Assembly (NCBI GenBank): GCA_036383895.1
Contig: DASVNK010000083.1
Span: forward strand, 1-64,000
Length of the DNA: 64,000 nucleotides
DNA from: DASVNK01 sp036383895
GTDB lineage: Bacteria > Verrucomicrobiota > Verrucomicrobiia > Limisphaerales > SXQI01
Reading direction: 5' to 3'
Shown: positions 41,194 through 49,655 of the stretch, in pieces
How positions within the stretch are numbered: the stretch's first letter is position 1
Layout of the letters: each line of letters starts with the position of its first letter
Made by a program: the position numbers and the translations under genes
The notes under the pieces: model-generated
Told to the model about the DNA's origin: nothing
Databases searched by the model: none
Seen by the model: only the letters and a program-made list of their open reading frames with translations

Positions 41194-42498
41194 TTAGCGG
41201 CGCGCTGCGCGGATGAAGCCGCTGCCGGATTGTTGCACCGGAATGCGCGTTGTGAAACGGCCGAGCGCGTCCGTAGAAACGCTTTGCAAGAGCTGCCAAT
41301 TGGGAGCCCGGAGGTCGGCTGCGATTTGAAGATCAAAATTCGCATTAGGCGGGCCGGAGGCGGAGATGTTCATTTGGCCGCTGGTGGTTCTGCTCACGGT
41401 GAGAAGGCAATCCACGCCGACTGGTTCCTGGACGACGGTAACAACCGCGTTCGCGCTGGAGATATTCTGGGCGATACTTTGAATGCGCACGGAATAAACT
41501 CCGCTGTGAGTGAGATCGACGGGCGAGATGATCAGTTGTGCAGTGGTCGCTCCTGGAATTGGTGTGCTTCCGCGATACCATTGATACGTCAGTGGCGCTG
41601 GACCGTTGGCGACGACCGACAGGCTCAGCCTGCCGCCGATGAGGACGTTTAAACTTAGGGGTTGCTGCAGAATTTCAATGCGAGGCCAGACACTCACCGG
41701 TGCGGTTGCGCTCTGCGCCTGGCCGACCAGGTTCGAGACAGTCACGCTATAATTTCCCGCATCGGTCGTGGCGATCGAAGGAATAAGCAACGTGAGGTTC
41801 GTCTGATTCGGTAGCGCGGAACCATCTTTGAACCATTGATAATGCAGTTGGCTTCCGTCCGCGCCAACGCTCATCAACACTCGAGATCCGACAGCAATCG
41901 CGAGTGGTTGCGGCTGAGAAATGATTTGCGGTGGTGCAAGCACTGCTGCTTGAACTGCCTGGCTTTCTTCAGAGCCAAGGAGGCTCGAAACAGAGACAGT
42001 GTAGGTGCCGCTGTTCGCCAGGGTCGCATTTGTAACGACCAGTTCGCGATCTGTTGCGCCTGGTATTGGGACTCCGTTCTTATTCCATCGGAATGAAAGC
42101 TGGCCGGCGCCGAATGCCTCTACGGAGAAGCGCAGAACTCCGCCGACGGCGACATTCGTCGCGAGGGGTTGGCGCGTAATGCGAGGCGGAGCCAGAGCAG
42201 GAACGTAGTGGATCGGCGCGGAGCGTTCGCTTTCGAGACCCGCGGCCGACGTGGCAGTTACGCTGAGCGTGCTAACAAGATTTTGCAGCAGCACGGCGAG
42301 ATCCAGCGACGTGGAATCGCGGACTTCAAATTTTGATGTGCCGAGAATCGAATCCGCGTGAACCGTATAGAAAGCGATGTTTTCTTCGGATGGGTTTGGG
42401 TCCCATCTCAACTGCGCCGCCGTACCGGAAATTCCTGTCCACTGCAAGCCAACCAAAAACAAAAACACCGAGCTAAATTGCCGACAACCCTGCACCAT
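41194..42498 (-). CDS. Secreted Fn3/Ig-repeat protein
   Basis: The 434 residues start with a signal peptide (SSVFLFLVGLQWTGISGTAA). An Fn3-like domain follows (about 30-105, QLRWDPNPSEENIAFYTVHA). Three Ig-like domains of the immunoglobulin I-set type follow (about 108-190, 192-275 and 278-360), each with the pattern QP...V..G....V.A.G....YQW.(K/R)....IPGAT...L.I......SGTY.V.VSN. A C-terminal beta module (about 365-434) contains FDLQIAADLRAPNWQLLQSV. It is probably an outer-surface adhesive or binding protein; no catalytic domain is visible. I take the start at 42498, where the signal peptide is well placed; the frame is open to 42552. It lies upstream of cdsA on the same strand but is functionally unrelated. 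Confidence 0.82.
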   Translation of the reverse strand: MVQGCRQFSSVFLFLVGLQWTGISGTAAQLRWDPNPSEENIAFYTVHADSILGTSKFEVRDSTSLDLAVLLQNLVSTLSVTATSAAGLESERSAPIHYVPALAPPRITRQPLATNVAVGGVLRFSVEAFGAGQLSFRWNKNGVPIPGATDRELVVTNATLANSGTYTVSVSSLLGSEESQAVQAAVLAPPQIISQPQPLAIAVGSRVLMSVGADGSQLHYQWFKDGSALPNQTNLTLLIPSIATTDAGNYSVTVSNLVGQAQSATAPVSVWPRIEILQQPLSLNVLIGGRLSLSVVANGPAPLTYQWYRGSTPIPGATTAQLIISPVDLTHSGVYSVRIQSIAQNISSANAVVTVVQEPVGVDCLLTVSRTTSGQMNISASGPPNANFDLQIAADLRAPNWQLLQSVSTDALGRFTTRIPVQQSGSGFIRAARR

Positions 42499-42810
42499 TT
42501 TATTTACCACTTTAGAATTATTTGAGCGTCCCTTTAGCAGCAGCGGTGCCATCCCGTGCCGAAAATTTCCTTAATGCAGTTTCAAATCACGCCTTCTTTC
42601 GTCGACTCGCTTGGTATGAGGAACTTATCTCTCGACGACATTTTTTCCATTAGGGAAATTCCTGATCTCTAATCGTACATTTCATGGGTGGTAAGATGCT
42701 CATCTAATCGGTCTATTCACCCAACTGTCCCAATTCATCTCCCCGCGGTGTTCGATTATCATGCAGCCTTTAGCCTTGCTCTTGGCGGATTACCTCTCCA
42801 ATTTTGGCCG

Positions 42811-43941
42811 ATGCCGGATGATCGTGGGCCAGCGCGGCTGGCTAAGTGGCCATTCTACGTTGCTGACATTTTGCTGTGCGCGGTGATTTTCGTCGTGCTG
42901 TACCAATTGGGCACGTTCGAAGGGACTGGCGAGATGATGATCGTAGGCGTCTGCCTTGCTGCGGCGGCCATTGCCGCATGGATTTCCATCCTTCCCTGGC
43001 TAAAGGAACATGACGCGGCAGTGCACCTTTCCGAAACGACCAATCTCAGATCCGCGCTCGAACAAGTGAAAAGCGTGGAAAAGGTCGCGGACCTGATGCG
43101 TCAATCGAACATTCAGTGGCAGGGGGTGCAGGAAGCCTGCGCGCGGACGGTGGCTTCGGCGAACGATATCACTGAGAAGATGAAGTTGGAAGCGGATGAA
43201 TTCATGAAGTTCATCTCGCAAGCGCATGACCAGGAACGCACGGGGCTGCGGCTCGAGGTGGAGAAGTTGCGACGGATGGAAGGCGATTGGGTGAAAGTGT
43301 CCGTGCAGATGCTGGATCATGTGTTTGCATTGACTCGCGCCGCCGAACGTTCCGGGCAAGCGCAGTTGATAAAGCAATTGCACCAGTTTCAAACTGCCTG
43401 CCGCGATGTGGCTCGCCGAATGGGACTGACCGGTTTCGTGCCTGCCATTGGCGAGCCTTTCGACCAACGCGCGCACCAATTGCCTAATCCGCAGACGAGC
43501 GCCAGCGAAGGGGATAAGATTCAGGATATTCTCGCGCCTGGATTTACGTACCAGGGACAACTTTTGCGTCGGTCACTCGTGATGGTCGGGGATGGACGCC
43601 AAGAGGAACAGGAACAAATACCTGCGGGCGAAATTGCGACTGAAACTGCGGATGAACCCGCGGTTGAGCCGCCCATTGAATCTCCTCCTCCCTCCGTTGA
43701 AACGGAGAGTGTTGTTCCGGAGATGTTGTCGGAAGCGGAGGAACCACCCGCGTTTAATGACGAGGCCAAGGAAAATCCGTCGAACGAAACGCCGCCCGAC
43801 CAAACGGATGAACCGCCCGCGATCATCGACACGTACAATCCAAACTCAACAGATTCCACCGAGGCTGCCGTCGAATCCGCCGAAGCGGCGCCTGCCGGAC
43901 GAAGGAAGAAGCGCACCGATCAGCAAGACCTTCCCTTCTAA
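42811..43941 (+). CDS. Membrane-anchored GrpE-like protein
   Basis: The 376 residues begin with two transmembrane helices (about 14-36 and 40-62). A long coiled-coil region follows (about 75-205). A short beta segment resembles the GrpE head domain (about 207-256: GFVPAIGEPFDQRAHQ, then GFTYQGQLLRRSLVMV, compared with GrpE's FDPxxHEA...GYxxxGxxLRPAxVxV). A long acidic Pro/Glu-rich disordered tail ends in RRKKRTDQQDLPF. GrpE proteins exchange nucleotide on DnaK and are normally soluble and about 200 residues. A membrane-tethered, acidic-tailed version would be a specialised co-chaperone, or a GrpE-derived scaffold. The ATG at 42811 gives the membrane helices a short N-terminal lead. The frame is open to 42688 without features. 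It precedes an ABC transporter pair by 32 nt. Confidence 0.7.
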   Translation: MPDDRGPARLAKWPFYVADILLCAVIFVVLYQLGTFEGTGEMMIVGVCLAAAAIAAWISILPWLKEHDAAVHLSETTNLRSALEQVKSVEKVADLMRQSNIQWQGVQEACARTVASANDITEKMKLEADEFMKFISQAHDQERTGLRLEVEKLRRMEGDWVKVSVQMLDHVFALTRAAERSGQAQLIKQLHQFQTACRDVARRMGLTGFVPAIGEPFDQRAHQLPNPQTSASEGDKIQDILAPGFTYQGQLLRRSLVMVGDGRQEEQEQIPAGEIATETADEPAVEPPIESPPPSVETESVVPEMLSEAEEPPAFNDEAKENPSNETPPDQTDEPPAIIDTYNPNSTDSTEAAVESAEAAPAGRRKKRTDQQDLPF

Positions 43942-43973
43942 GGCTGATTTTTCACGTTATAGTTGAAGTCGGG

Positions 43974-44702
43974 ATGAAGATCGAACTGCGCGCCGTCAGC
44001 AAGTCATACGGCAAATCTCGCGCTCTGGACCGCGCGTCGCTGGAAATAGGTGCGGGGCAAATCGTCGCGATTCTCGGTGCGAATGGAGCGGGTAAAACGA
44101 CGCTTTTGCGCTGCCTTGCCGGAATTGCCGCAGCTGATTCTGGAGCGATCGTTTACAATGACGAACCGTTCGAGCGCGATAACCTCGAGCTGAGGCGAGG
44201 ATTGTTTTTTCTCCCGGACTTTCCCGTTGTTTTTTACGAGATGTCGGTCGTAAGGCACATCGGAATGGTGCTGCGAGTTTACGAGCGAGATGAGGCAGGA
44301 ATTGAGGCGCGTGTCCTGCAATTGTTAAAGGAGTTTGATTTGCTGGCCGTGGCGGAGAATCCCTTGAGCACACTTTCGCGCGGTCAGGTTTACAAAGCGG
44401 CGTTGGTGGCGTTGATCGCGGTAAATCCACAAGTGTGGCTGCTCGATGAGCCGTTTGCGTCCGGGATGGACCCACACGGGATTAATAGTTTGAAGCGATT
44501 TGCGCGCGAAGCCGCGGGGCAGGGGAGGACCATCATTTACTCGACGCAAATCCTGGAGATCGTGGAAAAGTTTTCGGACAAGGTTTGCATTCTGCACCAG
44601 GGTGAAGTGCGCGCCTTCGATTCAGTGACTCTCCTGGAAAACGCTCGCCAGGGTGCGGGACTCGAAACGATTTTTCAGCAGCTCCGCGAGGAGGTGGCGT
44701 GA
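43974..44702 (+). CDS. ABC transporter ATP-binding protein
   Basis: This is the cytoplasmic ATPase of an ABC-2-type exporter. The 242 residues have Walker A (GANGAGKTT, about 34-42), a Q-loop region (LFFLPDFP, with no obvious glutamine), and the signature LSRGQ. Walker B is VWLLDEP, with the catalytic glutamate, and a D-loop (ASGMD) follows. The switch (H-loop) position reads YSTQILEIV, with Gln192 where almost all active ABC ATPases have His. With the weak Q-loop this suggests reduced or altered hydrolysis. The stop overlaps the permease start (GTGA), so the two are translationally coupled. The substrate is unknown. Confidence 0.92.
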   Translation: MKIELRAVSKSYGKSRALDRASLEIGAGQIVAILGANGAGKTTLLRCLAGIAAADSGAIVYNDEPFERDNLELRRGLFFLPDFPVVFYEMSVVRHIGMVLRVYERDEAGIEARVLQLLKEFDLLAVAENPLSTLSRGQVYKAALVALIAVNPQVWLLDEPFASGMDPHGINSLKRFAREAAGQGRTIIYSTQILEIVEKFSDKVCILHQGEVRAFDSVTLLENARQGAGLETIFQQLREEVA

Positions 44703-46360
44703 CGTTCCTCGCGCGCGATTTCGAAAAAAAGTTCCGTGGCTTGCACCGGGAGGAGCTCGCCCGATCACCGGAACTCCGGCGCGAATTCAAAAGGCAGCGA
44801 AAAACTCAAACCGCAGCCCGTTCGCGGCTGGGAAGACAGTTGTTAATGCCGGTCTTTTGGACGGCGATATTCTTCGCGATGGTTCAGCGCCAGGCCGACC
44901 TCAAATGGGCTGCCGGCGTCATTGCTTTGTGGACGGCCGGCACTGCCTTGAAGTGGGGCCATCAATGGTTCCATCAATTCTACGCCTCCGAGGATTTGGT
45001 CGTGCTGAATCTGCTGCCGTTGAACGACCGGCAGATCTTCCAGTTTCAACTAAGGCGCTATCTAAGAGGAGCGGGTTGGATTTTTTGGGAGCTTTTCTTG
45101 CTTTACTGCGCACTCGCGTTATTACCGGCGCAACCTCAGCCGCCGCTCTATGCGTTTCCAATCGCGGGCCTCGCACAGGCGTTGCTTGTGCTGGCACTGG
45201 CGGTGCACGCCGCGAGTTTCCTCCACATGCTTCCGCTCGGGACACTCGCAGGACTTTTTCGCCTGAACGCGATTGTCCTCCTTGTTCTCGGCATTCAGGG
45301 CTTCCCATTTGTCCAATCCCTGGTGCGGGCCACCGAATGGTTTTTGCCCACCGGGTGGATTAACTACGTGTTGATCCGCACGAGCGCAGACTGGGCGGTG
45401 TTGGCGCTGGCGATTCCGCTCGGGGCGATCGTTTATCTGGCGCGGTTTTCATTCGATCGCCTGCGAAATTTTTATTCGCTTGAAGGGTTCGAGATTGTTC
45501 CCGGGCCTGCCGAGCTTTCGGGCGTTGACCAGCAGGAACTCAATGCCGCGTCTTTTTCCAACCGAGCAGGCCCTACGGAAATTACCGATCGCATCGGTGC
45601 GCGTCACTTCCTCGACGGAGTCAATTGGAACCTGCGCGGTGGCATGGAGAAGCTCGTCGCGCGAATGTTGAGTCCACGCGAACGGGTCATCACCGAGTTT
45701 CTGGTCGCGCAGGAACCTGGCTGGACGCACAGCTTGAAATGGAGCTTTTGGGTTTGGTTGATCGTTACGACCATTGTTTTAAGTTTCGGCAGCTATGGCA
45801 CCATCGTTTTTTTTGGTGCTTACGTGCTCGGTGCGGCGACGTTGCTCGGGGCGGAATGGCGAGGAATGCGGCAATCTGCAGCCGGGGGAATGTTCTTGCC
45901 GGCGTATTCCCTTTATCCGATCGGCTTCAACGAAATGGCGAAAATTTTTCTGAAGGTGAATATCGTTCGCCTCATTGCGGTGAGTCCGCTTGTGATCAGT
46001 TTCGCCGCCGTGGCCGCGTTCAAACTTGGGCATTCACCACTACATGGAGCAACCGTCGGCCTTAAGATTGTTGGCCTGATACTTTGCCTGCAGCCGTTGC
46101 TCGTGCTGCTGCCGATTTCAGCAACGACGAATGACACTGCGCGCATGCTTTCGATTTGGATTTTCGTTTTTTTCCCGATCATCCTGATTGTGCTCGCGTG
46201 CGGGCTGGGAATTTTCTTGAGCGACACGGGGCTGGGTGTGGGCACCAGCTTCGTGGTCATGTTCCTGTTGGCCGGGTTTTTCTTTTTCCTCTATCGCAAA
46301 GCTTATCGCTCTGGCCGTTTCGATTTGTTGAATCCGCGCTCGCGGAGCGAAGTGAACTAA
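44699..46360 (+). CDS. ABC transporter permease (multi-pass membrane protein)
   Basis: The 553 residues begin with a basic cytoplasmic stretch (RREFKRQRKTQTAARSRLGRQ). Hydrophobic segments follow near 50-85, 115-145, 150-180, 195-215 and 225-245. A cytoplasmic central region (about 260-345) separates them from a second set at 350-380, 425-450, 465-485 and 490-530. This two-half layout is typical of large ABC-2-like permeases. It starts with GTG at 44699, overlapping the ATPase stop by 4 nt, so both proteins should be made together as one transporter. The N-terminus carries no signal peptide. No substrate-binding protein is nearby, which supports export and not import. Confidence 0.8.
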   Translation: MTFLARDFEKKFRGLHREELARSPELRREFKRQRKTQTAARSRLGRQLLMPVFWTAIFFAMVQRQADLKWAAGVIALWTAGTALKWGHQWFHQFYASEDLVVLNLLPLNDRQIFQFQLRRYLRGAGWIFWELFLLYCALALLPAQPQPPLYAFPIAGLAQALLVLALAVHAASFLHMLPLGTLAGLFRLNAIVLLVLGIQGFPFVQSLVRATEWFLPTGWINYVLIRTSADWAVLALAIPLGAIVYLARFSFDRLRNFYSLEGFEIVPGPAELSGVDQQELNAASFSNRAGPTEITDRIGARHFLDGVNWNLRGGMEKLVARMLSPRERVITEFLVAQEPGWTHSLKWSFWVWLIVTTIVLSFGSYGTIVFFGAYVLGAATLLGAEWRGMRQSAAGGMFLPAYSLYPIGFNEMAKIFLKVNIVRLIAVSPLVISFAAVAAFKLGHSPLHGATVGLKIVGLILCLQPLLVLLPISATTNDTARMLSIWIFVFFPIILIVLACGLGIFLSDTGLGVGTSFVVMFLLAGFFFFLYRKAYRSGRFDLLNPRSRSEVN

Positions 46361-46458
46361 TCTTCGCCTTTCCGCGAAAAATCTTGTTTTCTATCCAGCA
46401 AATTGCGGTAACTTGTCGCTCCCGTACCACTGAACTCGTGCGGTGCAGTATTACCTGA

Positions 46459-47586
46459 ATGAATAGATCGACTATGCGCGCAGTTGGCGTCTCACCCTCC
46501 CGGCGGGAAGTGCAAATCGTTCAACACCAGGCGCCTCAGCTTTCTTCCGATCACGAAGTGAAGATCCGTTCCCTGGAAGTCGGCATTTGCGGAACCGACA
46601 AGGAGATTTGCCATTTCGTTTACGGCTCGCCGCCCGCTGGATTCGATTATCTCGTCATTGGTCACGAATCGCTCGGGGAAGTGGTGGAAGTCGGCTCAAA
46701 GGTCCGCAACTTACGCAAGGGCGATTTGGTGGTGCCTTCCGTGCGCCGTCCTTGTCCTCATGATCACTGCCAAAGCTGTCGCGAAGATCGGCAGGACTTT
46801 TGTTTTACCGGCGATTTCACCGAGCGGGGAATCAAGATGACGCACGGCTTCATGACGGAATTCTACGTTGACGAAGAGAAGTTCTTGAATCCTGTGCCGC
46901 ATGATTTGCGAGAGGTCGGTGTGCTCGTTGAGCCGCTGACCGTTGCGGAGAAGGGGATGGAACAAGTTTGGCATGTGCAAAGCCGTTTGCCGTGGCTCCA
47001 AAAAAATGCGCCGAAAGATGCGCGCGGGACTGGCTTGAAAGCAGTTGTTCTCGGAGCGGGTCCAATTGGCATTTTAGGCGCGATGGCGCTGGTTCGGCAC
47101 GGTTTCGAAACGTACGTCTATTCGCGTTCCAAGAAGCCCAATGCGAAAGCGGAGCTGGTTGAGTCTTTTGGGGCGAAATACATTTCAAGCGAATCGGTCG
47201 GCGTTGATGATCTCGCCGAACAGGTTGGAAATATCGACTTGGTTTACGAGGCGGTGGGTCTTTCGAAAATCTCCTACGAAGTGATGCGCGTGCTCGGAAT
47301 GAATGGCGTTTACGTGTTCACGGGAATCCCCGCGCCGCGTTCGCCGATTCCAGTGGAGGCGGACAACATCATGCGGAACATGGTGCTGAAGAACCAGGCG
47401 GTGGTCGGCACGGTGAACGCAGATAAAAAAGCATTCGAAGATGCGATCAACGATTTGGGTATTTTTATGAAGCGTTGGCCGAAGGCGCTGAAATCGCTAA
47501 TTACCGGCCGCTATAACATCGACAATTACAAAGAGCTTCTGCTTGGCGACAAGAGCGGGATCAAGAACGTGATTGCGATGGGCTAG
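46459..47586 (+). CDS. Zinc-dependent medium-chain dehydrogenase, glucose 1-dehydrogenase-like
   Basis: The enzyme has 375 residues of the MDR superfamily, closest in layout to glucose/galactose 1-dehydrogenases, which oxidise aldoses with NAD(P)+. The catalytic zinc ligands are the Cys in EVGICGTDKEI and the His-Glu in VIGHESLGEV. A structural zinc site is formed by the four cysteines in CPHDHCQSCREDRQDFC. The nucleotide-binding Rossmann motif is VVLGAGPIGILGAMAL. The C-terminal substrate domain (PIPVEADNIMRNMVLKNQAVVGTVNA) is the glucose-dehydrogenase type. The substrate is inferred from family and not proven. A near-perfect terminator follows. The ATG at 46474 is an alternative start. Confidence 0.9.
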   Translation: MNRSTMRAVGVSPSRREVQIVQHQAPQLSSDHEVKIRSLEVGICGTDKEICHFVYGSPPAGFDYLVIGHESLGEVVEVGSKVRNLRKGDLVVPSVRRPCPHDHCQSCREDRQDFCFTGDFTERGIKMTHGFMTEFYVDEEKFLNPVPHDLREVGVLVEPLTVAEKGMEQVWHVQSRLPWLQKNAPKDARGTGLKAVVLGAGPIGILGAMALVRHGFETYVYSRSKKPNAKAELVESFGAKYISSESVGVDDLAEQVGNIDLVYEAVGLSKISYEVMRVLGMNGVYVFTGIPAPRSPIPVEADNIMRNMVLKNQAVVGTVNADKKAFEDAINDLGIFMKRWPKALKSLITGRYNIDNYKELLLGDKSGIKNVIAMG

Positions 47587-47623
47587 TGCTGCTCGTTAAG
47601 AGAAGAATCTCGTTAAAGATGTG

Positions 47624-47657
47624 AAAAGCCGTTCTCGTGACGAGAACGGCTTTTTCG
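47624..47657. terminator. Bidirectional intrinsic terminator
   Basis: Positions 47624-47637 and 47641-47654 form a perfect 14-bp stem with the triloop TGA. It has T-runs on both strands (TTTTT to the right; AAAA at the left arm). It serves the dehydrogenase gene on + and the Ser/Gly-rich gene on -. Confidence 0.95.
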
Positions 47658-47688
47658 TGTTCAGCGCCGAGGCGCTGCGGATGTTGAA

Positions 47689-48438
47689 CTAGCGAGGGGT
47701 TGTTCCAGAGGTACCCGAGGTGCCGGACGTGCCCGAGCCGGATGTTCCGGAAGAACCTGAAGTGCCGGACGAACCGCTGCTGCCACTGCCGGAACCAGAA
47801 GCTCCAGAGGAACCCGATGTGCCCGATGAACCAGCGGCACTGCGAGTGCCACTTCCGCCGTAGGTGGAGCTACCACCGCTGATCGTGCCCGACTGCGAAC
47901 CGGAGCTACCGGCGCTGCCGATGCCGCTCGCGCTGCTTGCACCGCCCTGCTGTTGCATAGCAATCGTGCGGCTGAGCGATTGAACCATTTGTTCGAGGCG
48001 CGCGACGCGGGCTTCGAGGGAACCTTGCCCGGAGATTCCGCCGGAGCTGGTGCTTAAGGTGCCGCCAGCAGGTGCGCCGCTGCTACCCAAGGTGCCGCTG
48101 GTTGTGGCGCTCGGACCGCCGAGCGTGCCGGAGCCGCTAACGGAAGATGATTGCCCCGGGCCGCCGCTCGAGGCCGACGATGAGCTCGCGCCGGGTTGAC
48201 CGGGTTGCGTTGAAGTGCCGGATTGGCCGGATGCTCCGATGGAACCCTGGCGGGAGGACGAACTCCCCGACTGCCCTGCCTGACCCGCCCCCTGGCTGGT
48301 CGATCCACTCGCGCCGATCGAACTACCGGATGCCCCACTCGCACCACTTTGACCCGCAGCGCTTCCGGATGTGCCGGCTTGGCCGTAGGTGGAAGCTGAT
48401 AACGCGAGAATTGCTACTAAGACTCCAATTTTCTTCAT
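47689..48438 (-). CDS. Ser/Gly-rich secreted protein with short coiled coil
   Basis: The 249 residues start with a strong signal peptide (MKKIGVLVAILALSASTYGQA). Nearly all of the rest is Ser/Gly/Thr low-complexity (SGSSG, GASGSS and GTSGTS repeats). It is interrupted once by a helical segment (SLEARVARLEQMVQSLSRTI, about 125-145) that could form a coiled coil. No enzymatic family is recognised. Such sequences act as flexible extracellular or periplasmic linkers or matrix proteins. The start at 48438 is well supported by AAGGAG 3 nt upstream. Upstream in-frame codons to 48513 lack signals. A bidirectional terminator follows. Its composition matches the lipoprotein at 61.7 kb, although the N-termini differ. 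Confidence 0.75.
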   Translation of the reverse strand: MKKIGVLVAILALSASTYGQAGTSGSAAGQSGASGASGSSIGASGSTSQGAGQAGQSGSSSSRQGSIGASGQSGTSTQPGQPGASSSSASSGGPGQSSSVSGSGTLGGPSATTSGTLGSSGAPAGGTLSTSSGGISGQGSLEARVARLEQMVQSLSRTIAMQQQGGASSASGIGSAGSSGSQSGTISGGSSTYGGSGTRSAAGSSGTSGSSGASGSGSGSSGSSGTSGSSGTSGSGTSGTSGTSGTTPR

Positions 48439-48629
48439 ATGCTCCTTGAATTTGGTGAACGAACCCGCAGCTACTACTCGAACTGCGGCAGTGGAAAAAT
48501 CCCCTGAGAGCACTCGGAACGAAATTGGTGGTCGACCGCAATCGCTGTCCCGCGTCAGCCTGAAGTTCCGGTCAGTAGAACCAGCAGCGGGGGAGTGGGG
48601 GGCTTTTTGTTGGAACCTTTCCAGCAGTG

Positions 48630-49649
48630 TCAGGAGAGTGGCCAGGATGCTTTGATGTCGTCGCTGATGGGTGTGGCGGTTTTGTTTTGAAGGAGTTTGC
48701 GTTGAGCGAGGATGCCGATCATGCCGGCGTTGTCGGTGCAGAGTTTGGGATCTGCCAGGAGGAGTTTAAGGCCAGAGTGGTCGCAGGCGCGCTGGAGTTC
48801 GGAGCGCAAGGCGCGGTTGCAGGTGACTCCGCCGGAAGCGGTGACGCATTTTACGTTCAGGCGTTTCGCAGCGCGGATCGTTTTTTGGACCAGAACATCG
48901 ACAATTGCGGATTGCACGCTGGCGCAGACATCGCGAATTGATTTGTCGTTCTCGGTGGCTTCAGGGTGGTCGCGGAGGAAGTAGCGGACGGATGTTTTAA
49001 GTCCGCTGAAGCTGAAGTCGTCGTGCGCATCTTTGATCATCGGACGGGGGAAATCGTGCGCGCGCGGATTGCCTGTTTGGGCGAGGCGGTCCATCTCCGG
49101 TCCACCGGGATATGGAAGGCCGAGCAGCTTGGCGGTTTTATCGAAACATTCGCCTGCGGCATCATCCACGGTGGAACCAAGGACAACGTGGTCGAGTTCG
49201 GCGCGAACGTGAATGAGCATGGTGTGGCCGCCGCTGACGATCAGCGAGACATTCGGCTCGAACTGGTCAAATGCGGCGCGGCTATTGCGAATCCAAGGGG
49301 AGTAAAGGTGCGCTTCGTGATGATTAATTCCAATAAAGGGAATGCGGAGGGAACAGGCGAGCGCTTGTCCTGCCTGAAAACCAATCACTAACGCTGGTGG
49401 AAGTCCCGGGCCCTGAGTGGCCGCCACAGCGGTTAGATCGGCCGGAGAAACGGCAGCGCGCTGAAATGCTTCGCGCGCGACCGGAAGGAGATTGCGGAGG
49501 TGTTCGCGAGTGGCGAGTTCGGGAACTACGCCACCGTATTCGGAATGAAGTTTGATTTGCGAGGAAACTACGCTGGCGAGAATGACGTCGTCGCGGACGA
49601 CGGCAACGCTGGTTTCATCGCAGGACGTTTCGATCGCCGCGAGCAACAT
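48630..49649 (-). CDS. tsaD: tRNA N6-adenosine threonylcarbamoyltransferase TsaD
   Basis: TsaD transfers the threonylcarbamoyl group to A37 of ANN-decoding tRNAs (t6A), working with TsaB and TsaE. The 339 residues show the start IETSCDETSVAVV, the metal-binding NHHEAH (His110, His114), the phosphate-binding IVSGGHTML, GSTVDDAAGECFDKTAKLLGLPYPGGP, and the SGGVTCNRALR segment near the C-terminus. Length is normal. It starts 6 nt after the stop of the upstream S41 protease, so the two form an operon. TsaB and TsaE are not in the window. Some substitutions (GSTVDDA for the usual GETLDDA) are conservative. Confidence 0.97.
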   Translation of the reverse strand: MLLAAIETSCDETSVAVVRDDVILASVVSSQIKLHSEYGGVVPELATREHLRNLLPVAREAFQRAAVSPADLTAVAATQGPGLPPALVIGFQAGQALACSLRIPFIGINHHEAHLYSPWIRNSRAAFDQFEPNVSLIVSGGHTMLIHVRAELDHVVLGSTVDDAAGECFDKTAKLLGLPYPGGPEMDRLAQTGNPRAHDFPRPMIKDAHDDFSFSGLKTSVRYFLRDHPEATENDKSIRDVCASVQSAIVDVLVQKTIRAAKRLNVKCVTASGGVTCNRALRSELQRACDHSGLKLLLADPKLCTDNAGMIGILAQRKLLQNKTATPISDDIKASWPLS

Positions 49650-49655
49650 GCGCGA

